Below, one piece after another: positions 45,075 to 54,408 of a stretch of 64,000 bases of DNA. Position numbers and translations under genes: made by a program. The notes below the pieces were generated by a model. The model was not told the origin of the DNA. It searched no databases and worked only from the letters and a program-made list of their open reading frames with translations. Origin of the DNA: Myxococcales bacterium. GTDB lineage: Bacteria; Myxococcota_A; Polyangia; Palsa-1104; JAEUJZ01. The DNA lies in contig JAEUJZ010000001.1 in NCBI GenBank assembly GCA_016794505.1, forward strand, positions 1 to 64,000, in the 5' to 3' direction. The stretch's first letter is position 1, and every line of letters begins with the position of its first letter.

Positions 45075-45902
45075 ATGGCTTGGAACCCCGCGCAGTATGA
45101 CCTCTTCCGCGACGAGCGGTACGCGCCCTTTTCTGACCTGGTGGCGCTCGGGCGCTTTCGCCCAGGGTTGCGCATCGTCGATCTGGGCTGTGGCACGGGA
45201 GAGCTGACGGCGCGCCTCGCCACGCTGTCGCCGGGCTCGCAGGTCCTGGGCATCGATAGCTCGGCCGCCATGCTGGCGCAGGCCCAGCCGCTAACCCAGC
45301 CCGGCCTGACGTTCCGCACACAGAGCATCGAGGCGTTCGTCGAAGCGACGCCGCCGCCTCGCCCCTCGCTCGCTGCAGAGCCGCGGACCGAGCCAGCCTG
45401 GGACATCGTGTTCAGCCACGCCGCGCTGCAGTGGGTGGATGACCATCCGACGCTGTTCGCCCGCTTGATCCGGCTTCTGCCTCCCGGCGGCCAGCTTGTG
45501 CTGCAGATGCCGTCGAATCACGATCACCCCTCGCACGCGATCGTGCGCGACGTTGTCCGCAGCGAGCCCTTTGCCAGCCAGCTTGGCGGTTATCTGCGCC
45601 GCTCGCCGGTCTTGCCGATTCACCACTACGCTGAGCTGTTGTTTCGACTGGGTATCCCGCGTCCGACGGTCATCGAGAAGGTCTATGCCCATATCCTGCC
45701 GGATGCGCACGCGGTCTTGCAGTGGGTGCGCGGAACCTTGCTTGTGCCCTATCTTGAGCGCTTGCCGACGGAACAGCACGCCGAATTCCTGTCGGTGCTC
45801 AGCCAGCGTTTCGCCGCGGCCATGCCCGATCGCCCGTACTTTTATGGCTTTCGCCGCATCCTCATTGCCGCCGAGCGACCGCCTGAGCAAGCCTCTATCT
45901 AG
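45075..45902 (+). CDS. tam: Trans-aconitate 2-methyltransferase-like enzyme
   Basis: The 275-residue SAM-dependent methyltransferase begins WNPAQYDLFRDERYAPFSDL, typical of Tam, and has motif I IVDLGCGTGELTARL and the acidic loop LGIDSSAAML. Tam methylates trans-aconitate, an inhibitor of the citric acid cycle. The segment WVDDHPTLFARLIRLLPPGGQL also matches the family. Substrate assignment is by family resemblance only. It is transcribed convergently with the giant helical-repeat gene, with an AT-rich hairpin between them. Confidence 0.75.
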   Translation: MAWNPAQYDLFRDERYAPFSDLVALGRFRPGLRIVDLGCGTGELTARLATLSPGSQVLGIDSSAAMLAQAQPLTQPGLTFRTQSIEAFVEATPPPRPSLAAEPRTEPAWDIVFSHAALQWVDDHPTLFARLIRLLPPGGQLVLQMPSNHDHPSHAIVRDVVRSEPFASQLGGYLRRSPVLPIHHYAELLFRLGIPRPTVIEKVYAHILPDAHAVLQWVRGTLLVPYLERLPTEQHAEFLSVLSQRFAAAMPDRPYFYGFRRILIAAERPPEQASI

Positions 45903-45905
45903 ATA

Positions 45906-45956
45906 TTAATGATTGAATGCTTAATAGTTGAATTCATATTAATATTCAGTCATTAA
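45906..45956. terminator. Long AT-rich bidirectional terminator hairpin
   Basis: TTAATGATTGAAT (45906-45918) pairs with ATTCAGTCATTAA (45944-45956), with one G-U pair. Inside it, TTAATA pairs with TATTAA, and the centre is the palindrome TGAATTCA. It lies between two convergent genes and is far more AT-rich than its surroundings, much like the hairpin at 4895-4920. Confidence 0.7.
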
Positions 45957-45976
45957 CGAGAGATTCCAGAAACCCT

Positions 45977-48900
45977 CTAAGACGCGGGCGATGCCGGTGC
46001 GGCGCTGGGTTCTTCGGCGGGCGGGAACACGAACTGCGCGTACGACGCCACCAGGGGGGACGAATCGCTGGTCGCGCGCTGCAGGCGTTCTCGACGGTCC
46101 GGCGTCCAGCCCTGGCCCTGCTCGGGAGCAGAGAGTGTGGCCAGCAGCACCAGTCCCAGATAGCGCAGCTCGGGCTCGGGGCGCTGCCCCAGCGTGTGCA
46201 AGAGCGTCTCGACCTGGGCGATTGGCAGACGGGCCATCGGCCAGGCGCGCACGACGTCGGCGGCGCTGTGCAGCGCGTGCGCGTGCAGCAGACCCGCCGC
46301 ATGCACCGCGGCCAAGATCTGCACCACGCGGTCGCCTTGCAGAGGCTGGCTGCAGACGGTGAGCGCGACCCGCAGATAAAGCGGGGTCGCCCGCGCGTCG
46401 TCGGCCAAGACCGTCAGCAGACCATCGGCGATCCCGCGGGTAACGGGCGATGGCGTCTGCAGCTTCTGCAGCAGATCCACGGCCAAGGTCGATAGCGCCC
46501 GGCGGTTGCCCCGCAGCGCCGCCAGCCCCGCGATCACCTGCGCCACGTCGCCTTCGCTCGCGCGAGCCACCGTCGCCTGCAGCGCCGCGCTGACTTCATC
46601 CATAAAGCGCGAATCCAAGCGGGCCAGGCACGAAGCAAAGAATGTTCGCTCGCGGTCGCGGATGGGAAGCTGCCCCGCGCGACGCAGCAGATCCAGGCGC
46701 GCTTCGGGCTCTTTGCGATCGAGCACCAGCGACAGGACCTGCGACAGCTTGCGATCGACCTCGATGGTCAAGCGATCCGGTGGAATGTCACCCACGCGCG
46801 ACGCCAGCACCCAGTCATTGCCCGAGGCTGCCTGACGGTACAGTTGCCACGTTGGCTCACGCTCCAAGTGATCCCACAGCGCACGTAGAAGGGCGATGCG
46901 AATGTCGCGGTGCAGCGTCGGGCTGTCCATGGCCAAGAGCGCGGCATAGGCAGCGTCGGATCGCAGCTCGCCGAGCAGGCGCACGACCTCTTTAGCGACG
47001 GTGACCTTTTGCATGGGCACCTTGCGCAGAAGCGGCAACGCGGCATCCGGCGGCAGCTCTAGCACGGCCCGGCGCAGCGAATAGATGGCATAGCGCGCCC
47101 GGCTGTCTTCCAGGCAGACCAAGAGCTTGTCGACACCCTGCCCGGCATCGCAGCGGCCCAGCGTACGCACCGCTTTTTCAAGGACGGCCGGTCGCTTGTC
47201 GTCGGCGAGCGCCAAGAGCGCCTTGGGTGCGATGAACTGCAGCGACGGCAGCCGCACCAAGGCCCAGAACACCGTCGGCGTATCGCGTTCGATGTCGGCC
47301 GTGATGTGATCGATCTGCGCCGCGAACAGCGCCTGCTGCGACGGCGTCCAGCGGAAGAAGCCGTCGGTGAATGGCAGAAGCCAGCGCGTCTTGCCCGTGG
47401 CGAAGCGCCCGCGGACGGGCTCAAGACCCAGGCACGGTCCCAGAAGATCCTGCCGTCGCTTGTGCAAGTGTTCGTAGACTGCCGGCACGCACACAAAGCT
47501 TGGGTCTCGACGGATGGCCAGCGGCACGACGCGGCGAAAATCAGCGACGGCGCGCTGGGCCAGGACGGTGAAGATGGCCGAGGCTTGGTGGGCATACACG
47601 CAGCGATCGAGCGCCTGTTCCAAGCCGGCCACCAGGCTCGCTGGTAGCTCGCCTCGCTTCAGCGACTGCGCCATCGAGACCAGCGCACTGTCCCACTTGC
47701 GGCTGGCCCAGGATGCAAAGACCTCGTCGGCAAGCGCGGCAAAGCGCGGCTTTTCGTGCTTCCCCAGCAGCATCATCAGCGCCAGCGCCGTCGACGCATT
47801 CGGTGTGCGGCGCGTCACGTCCTGCACGACATCGACAAGCCCCGGCACCAGCGAGAGCCGCGTCGCCAGGCTGGATACCAGCGCAACCAAGTGTCCCTCG
47901 CGCTCGCGACTGGCCCAGGCCTTGGCCACGTCCAAAAGATGCGGTGCGACGGCGCGCACATCGTCGTCGCTCAGCTGATCGCCCAAGCGCGGCGCATAGA
48001 TCGTTCCGCGCTCTTTGATCAGCGTGGCGAGCCACTTGCCGCCCCAGGATCCGTCGATGCGGAACAGGCGCACGACGAGCTGCTCGGCGGCCTGCGCCGT
48101 CGCGTGCGACAGATCTGCGGCATCCAGCGCGTCACGCAAGATCTGCCCGACATCGGGCAGGTGGCTTGCCTGCCACGCCACTCGCGGCCACGCGACCAAC
48201 GCCTGCAAGAGCGCCAAGCGCACGGGGTCTTGTTCGTTCTTGCGGGCTTTGACCATGCGCAGCGCTTCGACGGTCAGCACGGCGCGGCGCTCGGCATCGC
48301 GGCAGTGACCGGCCAGATTCAACAGCACCGCGACGGCCTGGCCGCGCACTTCTCCCTCGGGATGACCGACATAGGGCTTCAGCTGGACCTGTGCTTCGTC
48401 CCAGGGCAGAAAGCGCGCATACGGCAGGCGCTGCGACGGGCGCGTCTGCAAAGCCGTTACGCTGCTCAAGTGACGACGCCCCTGTCGCTCGGCCAAGTGC
48501 GCCGGCAGCAGCGACACGACCTGCAGGGGAATGACACCCGCGGCATCTTGTGCGGCAACCGACCAGCGAGCATAGGCCGCGTCCAGCGTCTCTGGCGTGC
48601 CCAGGCGGGCATCCATGGTGAGCTGCCGCAGCAGCGCCGCACCAAAGCTGGGATGCTGCGCGACGGTATCCAGCCACGCTGAGAGGACCTGCGAGCGATC
48701 CGCATCGGGCAAGAAGCGAAACCAGCTCTGCGGTGGACCCAACGCAAAGGGATCGTGCCGCAACAGCGCACACAGCGGATCGACCGGAAGCTCGCGCGCG
48801 ACGTCGGCAAAGGCGCCCGCCGGAACCCTCACGCGATGCCGCACGGCAATGTCAGCGGCCAAAGCCGGCTTGCGTCGTGCGACCTGCGCCCACAGCCCGG

Positions 48901-49657
48901 CCTCGGGGCTGACGCCGCGGGCCAGCAGGGCATCCATGATGTTTAGCGCCGTCGCTGGCTCGCGCGGGCACAGGCGTGTAAGCGCGTGCTGCGAGACCCA
49001 CAAAAGGGTGGCTTCGGGCTTGCCGCTGCCGCGCCGTAGCTCATCGTGCAGATAGCGCCCCAAGATCTGCGGGGCTCGCGCCAGCATGCCGTCCCAAAAC
49101 ACCTCGCTGGGTCGGTGCAAGGCCGCGGTCAGGTGGCGCTCGATCGCGGCGTGCGAGCCATACGGAACGCAGTCGGCCAGCCGCGTGTCGCCCGGCTGTG
49201 TGGCCAGCCAGTCCAAGAATGCGTCGACGGGCTCGGTGCGACCGCGCTCGCGCAGCGCTTGCAAGAGCCGCATGTGCTGTCGCACGTACCATGTGGTCTT
49301 CAGCGCCTCGGTCGCCTGACGATCGTCGCAGCACAGCGCCACCAGCTTGCGTGCGCCGCCGCGCAGCAGGCGCGACGGATCGGACAGCGCCAGAAGGACG
49401 CGCGCTCCATCGCGGCTGCCATAGCAGCTCTTGAGGACCAAGCGACGGGCATAGGCCGCGCTGTCCCCGTCGCTGTTCCACAGAGCATCTAGAAGCTCGC
49501 GCGCTTTTGCATCGCTGGTCGCAGCCTTGCCCAAGGCCACCATGCGCTGCGTGCGCTCGGGGTGTGCAAGGGGCTCTAGCTCTTGCAGCAGTGCGCTTAC
49601 CGACTTGCGCCCGGTTCGACTCGCAAATACATCGCGGAGGCCATCAAAGATAGACAT
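45977..49657 (-). CDS. Giant helical-repeat (HEAT-like) protein, unknown function
   Basis: The 1226-residue protein consists almost entirely of short Ala/Leu/Arg-rich helices with the spacing of HEAT or ARM repeats. Examples are AVLEKAVRTLGRCDAGQGVDKLL and AAYAALLAMDSPTLHRDIRIALLR. Such proteins form curved scaffolds that bind other proteins. No enzyme motif, signal peptide or membrane segment is visible. The tail is Glu/Pro/Ala-rich. It is the last gene of a minus-strand run after gltX and a metallo-beta-lactamase-fold-like gene, 29 bases apart. The function is unknown. Confidence 0.75.
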   Translation of the reverse strand: MSIFDGLRDVFASRTGRKSVSALLQELEPLAHPERTQRMVALGKAATSDAKARELLDALWNSDGDSAAYARRLVLKSCYGSRDGARVLLALSDPSRLLRGGARKLVALCCDDRQATEALKTTWYVRQHMRLLQALRERGRTEPVDAFLDWLATQPGDTRLADCVPYGSHAAIERHLTAALHRPSEVFWDGMLARAPQILGRYLHDELRRGSGKPEATLLWVSQHALTRLCPREPATALNIMDALLARGVSPEAGLWAQVARRKPALAADIAVRHRVRVPAGAFADVARELPVDPLCALLRHDPFALGPPQSWFRFLPDADRSQVLSAWLDTVAQHPSFGAALLRQLTMDARLGTPETLDAAYARWSVAAQDAAGVIPLQVVSLLPAHLAERQGRRHLSSVTALQTRPSQRLPYARFLPWDEAQVQLKPYVGHPEGEVRGQAVAVLLNLAGHCRDAERRAVLTVEALRMVKARKNEQDPVRLALLQALVAWPRVAWQASHLPDVGQILRDALDAADLSHATAQAAEQLVVRLFRIDGSWGGKWLATLIKERGTIYAPRLGDQLSDDDVRAVAPHLLDVAKAWASREREGHLVALVSSLATRLSLVPGLVDVVQDVTRRTPNASTALALMMLLGKHEKPRFAALADEVFASWASRKWDSALVSMAQSLKRGELPASLVAGLEQALDRCVYAHQASAIFTVLAQRAVADFRRVVPLAIRRDPSFVCVPAVYEHLHKRRQDLLGPCLGLEPVRGRFATGKTRWLLPFTDGFFRWTPSQQALFAAQIDHITADIERDTPTVFWALVRLPSLQFIAPKALLALADDKRPAVLEKAVRTLGRCDAGQGVDKLLVCLEDSRARYAIYSLRRAVLELPPDAALPLLRKVPMQKVTVAKEVVRLLGELRSDAAYAALLAMDSPTLHRDIRIALLRALWDHLEREPTWQLYRQAASGNDWVLASRVGDIPPDRLTIEVDRKLSQVLSLVLDRKEPEARLDLLRRAGQLPIRDRERTFFASCLARLDSRFMDEVSAALQATVARASEGDVAQVIAGLAALRGNRRALSTLAVDLLQKLQTPSPVTRGIADGLLTVLADDARATPLYLRVALTVCSQPLQGDRVVQILAAVHAAGLLHAHALHSAADVVRAWPMARLPIAQVETLLHTLGQRPEPELRYLGLVLLATLSAPEQGQGWTPDRRERLQRATSDSSPLVASYAQFVFPPAEEPSAAPASPAS

Positions 49658-49686
49658 GGTGACCGCATCGTATCATCGTCGGTTCG

Positions 49687-50823
49687 TCAGAAGAGCCGTA
49701 GCTGGCTCGGCGGGCCCAGCGACTCGCACGTAGCAGGGGAAAGCGCAGTGGCCAGATCGGCGCAGGCACCCGCCGTCAGAACGACTCGACGACTGCCGGT
49801 ATCGCGGACGTAGCGAAGCAGTCCCGCGCGGTCGATGGCATCGGGAAACGCAATGCCGTACGGCATGGGCAGGCCCAGCGCGGTAAGCTGCGCGAACAGC
49901 GACGCACAGGCCCCCGGCAAGAGCACCGCCGCCGAGCACACAACGATGCGCAGACTGCTGCGGCCAGGATGTTTCGCCGCCGCAGCAGCGCCCAGCGTCG
50001 CCAGCGATTCGACCCCCGCCCCAAGCGGCCAGAACACGACGGAGCCAGGCAGCAGGTCTTTGGCCACCCGACGCAGAAGCGGCGCCGATGTTGGCAAGTG
50101 ATCCGGCAAGGCGCCAACGCGTCGGAACGCTGCGCAGGTCTGCAGGATCTGGGCATGCGCGAACAGCGACAGGCTTGCTGCGATCGGGGCTGCATCGTGC
50201 GCTTCGCTGCGCAGCGCATGGATTAGCTCGGGGGCCGTCGACAAAGCCGAGCACAGAACTACCAGGATCGCTCCATCAGCCTGGGCCTTTTCCATGTGCT
50301 CGCGCAGGACATAAAGAGCCTGTTCCCGCGTCGGCAGATCCGTCGGGCAGGCTGCAAGCGGGGCGTGGACAATCAAACACTCAGCTCCGCGCACTTGCAT
50401 TTTTTCGACGGTGGCGCGCGGCGTCGGGTTGGGCGATCCGGCATAGACCACCTCGACCCCGCCTGCCGTACGCAGCCACAAAGACGATGCCCCAGGCAGG
50501 CTGCCCGACGGGAACAGCTCAAGCCGCAGGGCTCCTAGCTGAAAGGGGCGCCCCGGTGGCGACAGCAGCGCGCCATCGGGCTTGCTTGCTCCGTCGTGCA
50601 GGCTCTCGTACAGGCGAAAGGTGCGCTCGCTGCACAAAAGCGAGTCGGTGCGCTGCACCCCTTTGAGCAGTGGAGCGCTCGAAATGAAGCACAGGTCTCG
50701 ACGGTGTACTGCGTCACACCACACACCGGGGCCCTCACCCACGTCGATATGCACGCCTTCGCGCCAGCTGACGTGAACCCCGGCGATGGCGCTGCTAGGC
50801 GTGCTCAGCGACGAAAACAGCAC
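49687..50823 (-). CDS. Degenerate metallo-beta-lactamase-fold-like protein
   Basis: The 378-residue product resembles the mRNA-processing/ligase-associated exonuclease branch of the metallo-beta-lactamase family only in outline. The region FPSGSLPGASSLWLRTAGG followed by VVYAGSPNP matches the usual G-x-x-LGSA ... YTGD strand pair, and CLIVHAPLA matches the IIEST segment. The metal motif HxHxDH is absent, so catalysis is unlikely. The GTG start at 50823 is uncertain. The gltX stop is 15 bases upstream and the giant helical-repeat gene follows, so the three are probably one operon. Confidence in the fold is moderate. Confidence 0.5.
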   Translation of the reverse strand: MLFSSLSTPSSAIAGVHVSWREGVHIDVGEGPGVWCDAVHRRDLCFISSAPLLKGVQRTDSLLCSERTFRLYESLHDGASKPDGALLSPPGRPFQLGALRLELFPSGSLPGASSLWLRTAGGVEVVYAGSPNPTPRATVEKMQVRGAECLIVHAPLAACPTDLPTREQALYVLREHMEKAQADGAILVVLCSALSTAPELIHALRSEAHDAAPIAASLSLFAHAQILQTCAAFRRVGALPDHLPTSAPLLRRVAKDLLPGSVVFWPLGAGVESLATLGAAAAAKHPGRSSLRIVVCSAAVLLPGACASLFAQLTALGLPMPYGIAFPDAIDRAGLLRYVRDTGSRRVVLTAGACADLATALSPATCESLGPPSQLRLF

Positions 50824-50838
50824 ACGATCACACGACCG

Positions 50839-52515
50839 CTAGGCCTTCGGCTCTGTGTTTTCTGCGCGACCGGCAGCAGGTGCAGCGACTGGTTTTGCAA
50901 GAGCGGCAGACGCAGCCTTTCCGGCGGGGGCAGGGGGCGCTTTTCCAGGGGCTGGGGCTGCGGTTCCCGACGCCGGCTGCACACTGGGCGCCGCCGGGGT
51001 CGCCATGGAAAGCAGCGCCTGCGCCGCCTGTCGCAGACGTCGACGCGTCAGGTCTTTGCCGACGGCCGACAGCGTATCAAACAGGCCCGGCGAGGCCGTC
51101 CGCCCGGTCACCGCGATGCGGATCGGCATGAACAGCTCTTTGGTCTTCCAGCCGATTTTTTCGCAGAAGCTGCGGCAGGCGGCCTCGATCGCGTCGTGGG
51201 TCCATTCGCCGCGGATGGTCTCTTCCATGTGATCGCAGAGCTGACTTAGCACCTGCCCCGTCGTGCTGCGGTCGCGTCCCTTGGGGACCAGCTGATCCAA
51301 AAGGCCCGGCGCTGAATAGTCCAGGTCGCCGGTCAGAAAGTACGACGCGGCGGGAATGAACTGATCCATGCGCTCCATGCGCTCGCGCAGCATCTTCATC
51401 AGCGACAGCAGATAGGCATCAGACAAGCGCCAAGCGCGCAGACGCTCGACCAGCTCGGCATCGCTCATCTCGCGCAGGTACAGCCCGTTTAGCCACGACA
51501 GCTTCTGCAGATCGAAGACGGGCTCGCCCGGCGAGACCTTGGCGAAGTCGAAGACCTCGATCATCTCGCGCAGCGTGAACTTTTCGCGGTCGCCGCCGAA
51601 CGCAAAGCCCATCAGCGCAAGGAAGTTCAGCAGCGCCTCGGGGAAGTAACCCGCGTCGCGGTAGTAGTCGAGCGACACCGGGTTCTTGCGCTTGGAGATC
51701 TTCGACTTGTCCGGGTTGCGCAGAAGCGGCATGTGCAGAAACTGCGGCGGCTCCCAGCCGAAGGCCTGGTACAGCTGGATGTGCTTCGGCGTCGAGATGA
51801 TCCACTCTTCGGCGCGAATCACGTGGCTGATTCCCATCATGTGGTCATCCACCACATTGGCCAGGTGATACGTCGGAAAGCCGTCGGACTTCAGCAGCAC
51901 CTGGTCGTCAATCGTTGCGTTTTCGATGACGATCTCGCCGCGCAGTCCGTCGACAAACCGCGTCTGCCCAGACAGCGGCATGGCCAAGCGAATGACATAG
52001 GGATCACCGCGCTCGATGCGCGCCTTGGCTTCGTCTTTGGGCAGGCTGCGATAGCGACGATCGTACTGCGGCGTCTTGCCGGCGGCGATCTGCTCTTTGC
52101 GCATCGCTTCCAGCTCGTCTGCCGTCGCAAAGCAGGGATACGCAGCGCCGCGCTCGACCAGGGCCATGGCGTGCTGCTTGTACTGCTCGGTGCGCTCGGA
52201 CTGTCGATACGGAGCGCAAGGACCGCCGACGTCCGGCCCCTCGTCCCACTGCAGACCGACCCAGCTGAGCGCCCGCAGGATGGCGTCTTCGCTGGCCCGC
52301 GTCGAGCGTGTTTGGTCGGTGTCTTCGATGCGCAGGATGAACGTGCCCGCGTGCTTGCGCGCAAAGACGTAGTTGAACAGGGCGATGTACGCGGTTCCAA
52401 CATGCGGATCGCCCGTCGGAGAAGGCGCAATGCGCACCCGTACAGGCCGCCCCGCGCGCTGTGGGTTGTCACCAAAGAATGGGTTGTCCGTCGAATGTCT
52501 GCCGTCTGTGCTCAC
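50839..52515 (-). CDS. gltX: Glutamyl-tRNA synthetase
   Basis: This class I synthetase charges tRNA-Glu in the cytosol. The HIGH-like motif is [11 protein letters not shown] (H38-T41), and the KMSKS-like motif is KISKR (272-276). The catalytic core and anticodon-binding part are complete; the last ~65 residues are an Ala/Pro/Lys-rich disordered tail that is not usual for GltX. The start is a GTG at 52515. Whether it is discriminating (Glu only) or also charges tRNA-Gln cannot be told here. Confidence 0.96.
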   Translation of the reverse strand: MSTDGRHSTDNPFFGDNPQRAGRPVRVRIAPSPTGDPHVGTAYIALFNYVFARKHAGTFILRIEDTDQTRSTRASEDAILRALSWVGLQWDEGPDVGGPCAPYRQSERTEQYKQHAMALVERGAAYPCFATADELEAMRKEQIAAGKTPQYDRRYRSLPKDEAKARIERGDPYVIRLAMPLSGQTRFVDGLRGEIVIENATIDDQVLLKSDGFPTYHLANVVDDHMMGISHVIRAEEWIISTPKHIQLYQAFGWEPPQFLHMPLLRNPDKSKISKRKNPVSLDYYRDAGYFPEALLNFLALMGFAFGGDREKFTLREMIEVFDFAKVSPGEPVFDLQKLSWLNGLYLREMSDAELVERLRAWRLSDAYLLSLMKMLRERMERMDQFIPAASYFLTGDLDYSAPGLLDQLVPKGRDRSTTGQVLSQLCDHMEETIRGEWTHDAIEAACRSFCEKIGWKTKELFMPIRIAVTGRTASPGLFDTLSAVGKDLTRRRLRQAAQALLSMATPAAPSVQPASGTAAPAPGKAPPAPAGKAASAALAKPVAAPAAGRAENTEPKA

Positions 52516-52694
52516 CGCCGCTGTGTATCAACCGCCGCCGTCCTCTGTCAAACCCAGCATGAGCCTCGCGCGGGCTTGCGCGGGCTTGCGCGGGCTCGGA
52601 CCGCTGCATGCACGCCGCTTGCAACCGCTGGCCCGACGGAGTGAAGCTAGGGGCAGTGGCGCCCATGCCACACGACAACAAAGAGGTGCATGTC

Positions 52695-53345
52695 ATGAAG
52701 CCTGCTTTGCGTACGGGATCTCGTCTGAGGCGCTGGTTTACCCTGGCCGGCTGCGTCTTGGGGGTGACCCTGCTTCTCGCTGCGTACGACGCGGCCGCCA
52801 CGACGCTGGTCGCGATGGACTTGCCGACTCTGACCCAGGGTGCCGACCGCGTGCTGCTGGGCACTGTCGAAAAGGTCGAGTCGCACTACCTAGCCGAAGG
52901 CAGCTCATACATCGTGACCGACGTGACCATTCGCTGCGAGCGCGAGCTTCTCGGCGTCCCAGCGGGCAGCCGCTTCACCGTCCGGCACCTCGGCGGTGTG
53001 GTCGGAGAGCTCGGGCAGCGAGTCCACGGCGAAGCCAGTTATCGCGTCGGAGAGCAGGTGCTGCTGTTCGCCAAAGAGCGCGGCGGCGCCTTCTTTTCCA
53101 TGGGCATGGCGCAGGGGGCGATGCATGTCTTTTCCGACAGTCGGGGCGTGCTGCGCGTCGATGTGGCGCTGGATCAAGCCGAGCTCATCGCTCCTGCGGG
53201 CCAGGCGATTCCGTCTGAAAGTGGCCGTCCTCTCGATGATGTGCTCAGCGCTGTGCGCAGCCTGCTCGCAGAGCGCGCTCGTCAAAGCAAGCCCGCGCCG
53301 CTGACGCAGCCTGCGACCGTGCGCCCGGCCGGAGGTCGGCCATGA
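52695..53345 (+). CDS. Exported protein of unknown function next to a matrixin
   Basis: The product starts with a signal sequence (LAGCVLGVTLLLAAYDAAA) and has a beta-rich domain of about 150 residues (HYLAEGSSYIVTDVTIRCERELLG, for instance, spans two strands). It has no recognisable catalytic motif. The Ala/Pro tail is disordered. It overlaps the matrixin gene by 4 bases (ATGA) and is probably translated with it; it may be a partner or inhibitor of the protease, but that is inference. The ATG at 52695 follows AAAGAGG. Confidence 0.7.
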   Translation: MKPALRTGSRLRRWFTLAGCVLGVTLLLAAYDAAATTLVAMDLPTLTQGADRVLLGTVEKVESHYLAEGSSYIVTDVTIRCERELLGVPAGSRFTVRHLGGVVGELGQRVHGEASYRVGEQVLLFAKERGGAFFSMGMAQGAMHVFSDSRGVLRVDVALDQAELIAPAGQAIPSESGRPLDDVLSAVRSLLAERARQSKPAPLTQPATVRPAGGRP

Positions 53346-54337
53346 GGTACTTCCCTCGCGTCCTCGGGCTTGCGCTGTCGGTTCTGGCCTTCGGCGATTC
53401 ACAGGCCCAGGCCTATGTCCGCTCGTACACCCTCGAAGGCTGCCACCCCGTCTGGTGGGCCCAGACTTGCGTCCACATCACCGTCGATTCAGACGGCGTG
53501 CGCGAGATGTCGCTCGCCGAGGTCGAAAACACCGTCCAGACCTCAATCAATAGCTGGCAGTCGATGATCGGCGGGTCGAGCTTTCTTAAGCTCACGTATC
53601 TGCCGGCCAACAGCAAGCGCGAGACGGTGGCCACCGACAAGCTGCAAGTCGTCAAGTTTCGCTCGTCAACATGGGCACGGCCAGCGACGGACAAGGTGCC
53701 CGCGGTACCGTATGACGCAGCCGCCGCGGCCATCACCACCGTCACCTATATCAACAAGCCCATGGATGCGGTTGCCGATGGGCGGATCATCGACGCGGAC
53801 ATCGAGCTCAACGCCGTAAACAACCACTTCTATAACGCCGATGCAGCCCCCCCAGCGACGGGGCAGCGCAAGCCAACGGATCTATGGAACACGCTGACGC
53901 ACGAGATCGGCCACTTGATGGGCCTTGAGCACACGTGCCGGCGTAGCGGCGACAGCATGCCGGCTTGCACGCGCGACGGCACCGGCAACCCGGTTATCTC
54001 GTGCGCGATCGTGGAAGCGGGACGCCTATCCAGCTCGACGTACCAAGCCATCTTCGACACGACGATGTATCCGACGGCGGATCCCAAAGAGGTCAAGAAA
54101 CGCCAGCCCAAGGCGGACGACGTATCGGGGATCTTGAATACGTATCCGTCGGCGAAGGATCCCAAGATCTGCACCGTCCCCGACGTCTATGGCGCGACGC
54201 AGGCAGGTGGCTGCAGCGTGCTCGCCCCGGCGGCCAGCGCCGCACGTGGGTCGGCATCGGCTCTGGCGAGCCTTGGGGCCTTGGGCACGCTGGCCTTGCT
54301 GCTGTTCCGACGTCGGCGCCAAGCCAGCCCCAGATAA
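53342..54337 (+). CDS. Matrixin-type zinc metalloprotease with MYXO-CTERM-like tail
   Basis: The zinc motif HEIGHLMGLEH lies at residues 187-197 with ligands H187, H191 and H197. A likely Met-turn, TTMYPTADP, follows. A signal peptide covers the first ~24 residues. The C-terminus has a Cys-containing segment (GGCSV), a hydrophobic stretch (ALASLGALGTLALLLF) and RRRR, the layout of the MYXO-CTERM surface-sorting signal. It is therefore probably a secreted, surface-held protease. Confidence 0.88.
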   Translation: MRYFPRVLGLALSVLAFGDSQAQAYVRSYTLEGCHPVWWAQTCVHITVDSDGVREMSLAEVENTVQTSINSWQSMIGGSSFLKLTYLPANSKRETVATDKLQVVKFRSSTWARPATDKVPAVPYDAAAAAITTVTYINKPMDAVADGRIIDADIELNAVNNHFYNADAAPPATGQRKPTDLWNTLTHEIGHLMGLEHTCRRSGDSMPACTRDGTGNPVISCAIVEAGRLSSSTYQAIFDTTMYPTADPKEVKKRQPKADDVSGILNTYPSAKDPKICTVPDVYGATQAGGCSVLAPAASAARGSASALASLGALGTLALLLFRRRRQASPR

Positions 54338-54408
54338 CGAGGCAGCGCGCCGGCAACGCATCGGCTCCCTTGCTTGCAAGATGGGCGGCTGCGATATGCT
54401 GCCAAGTC

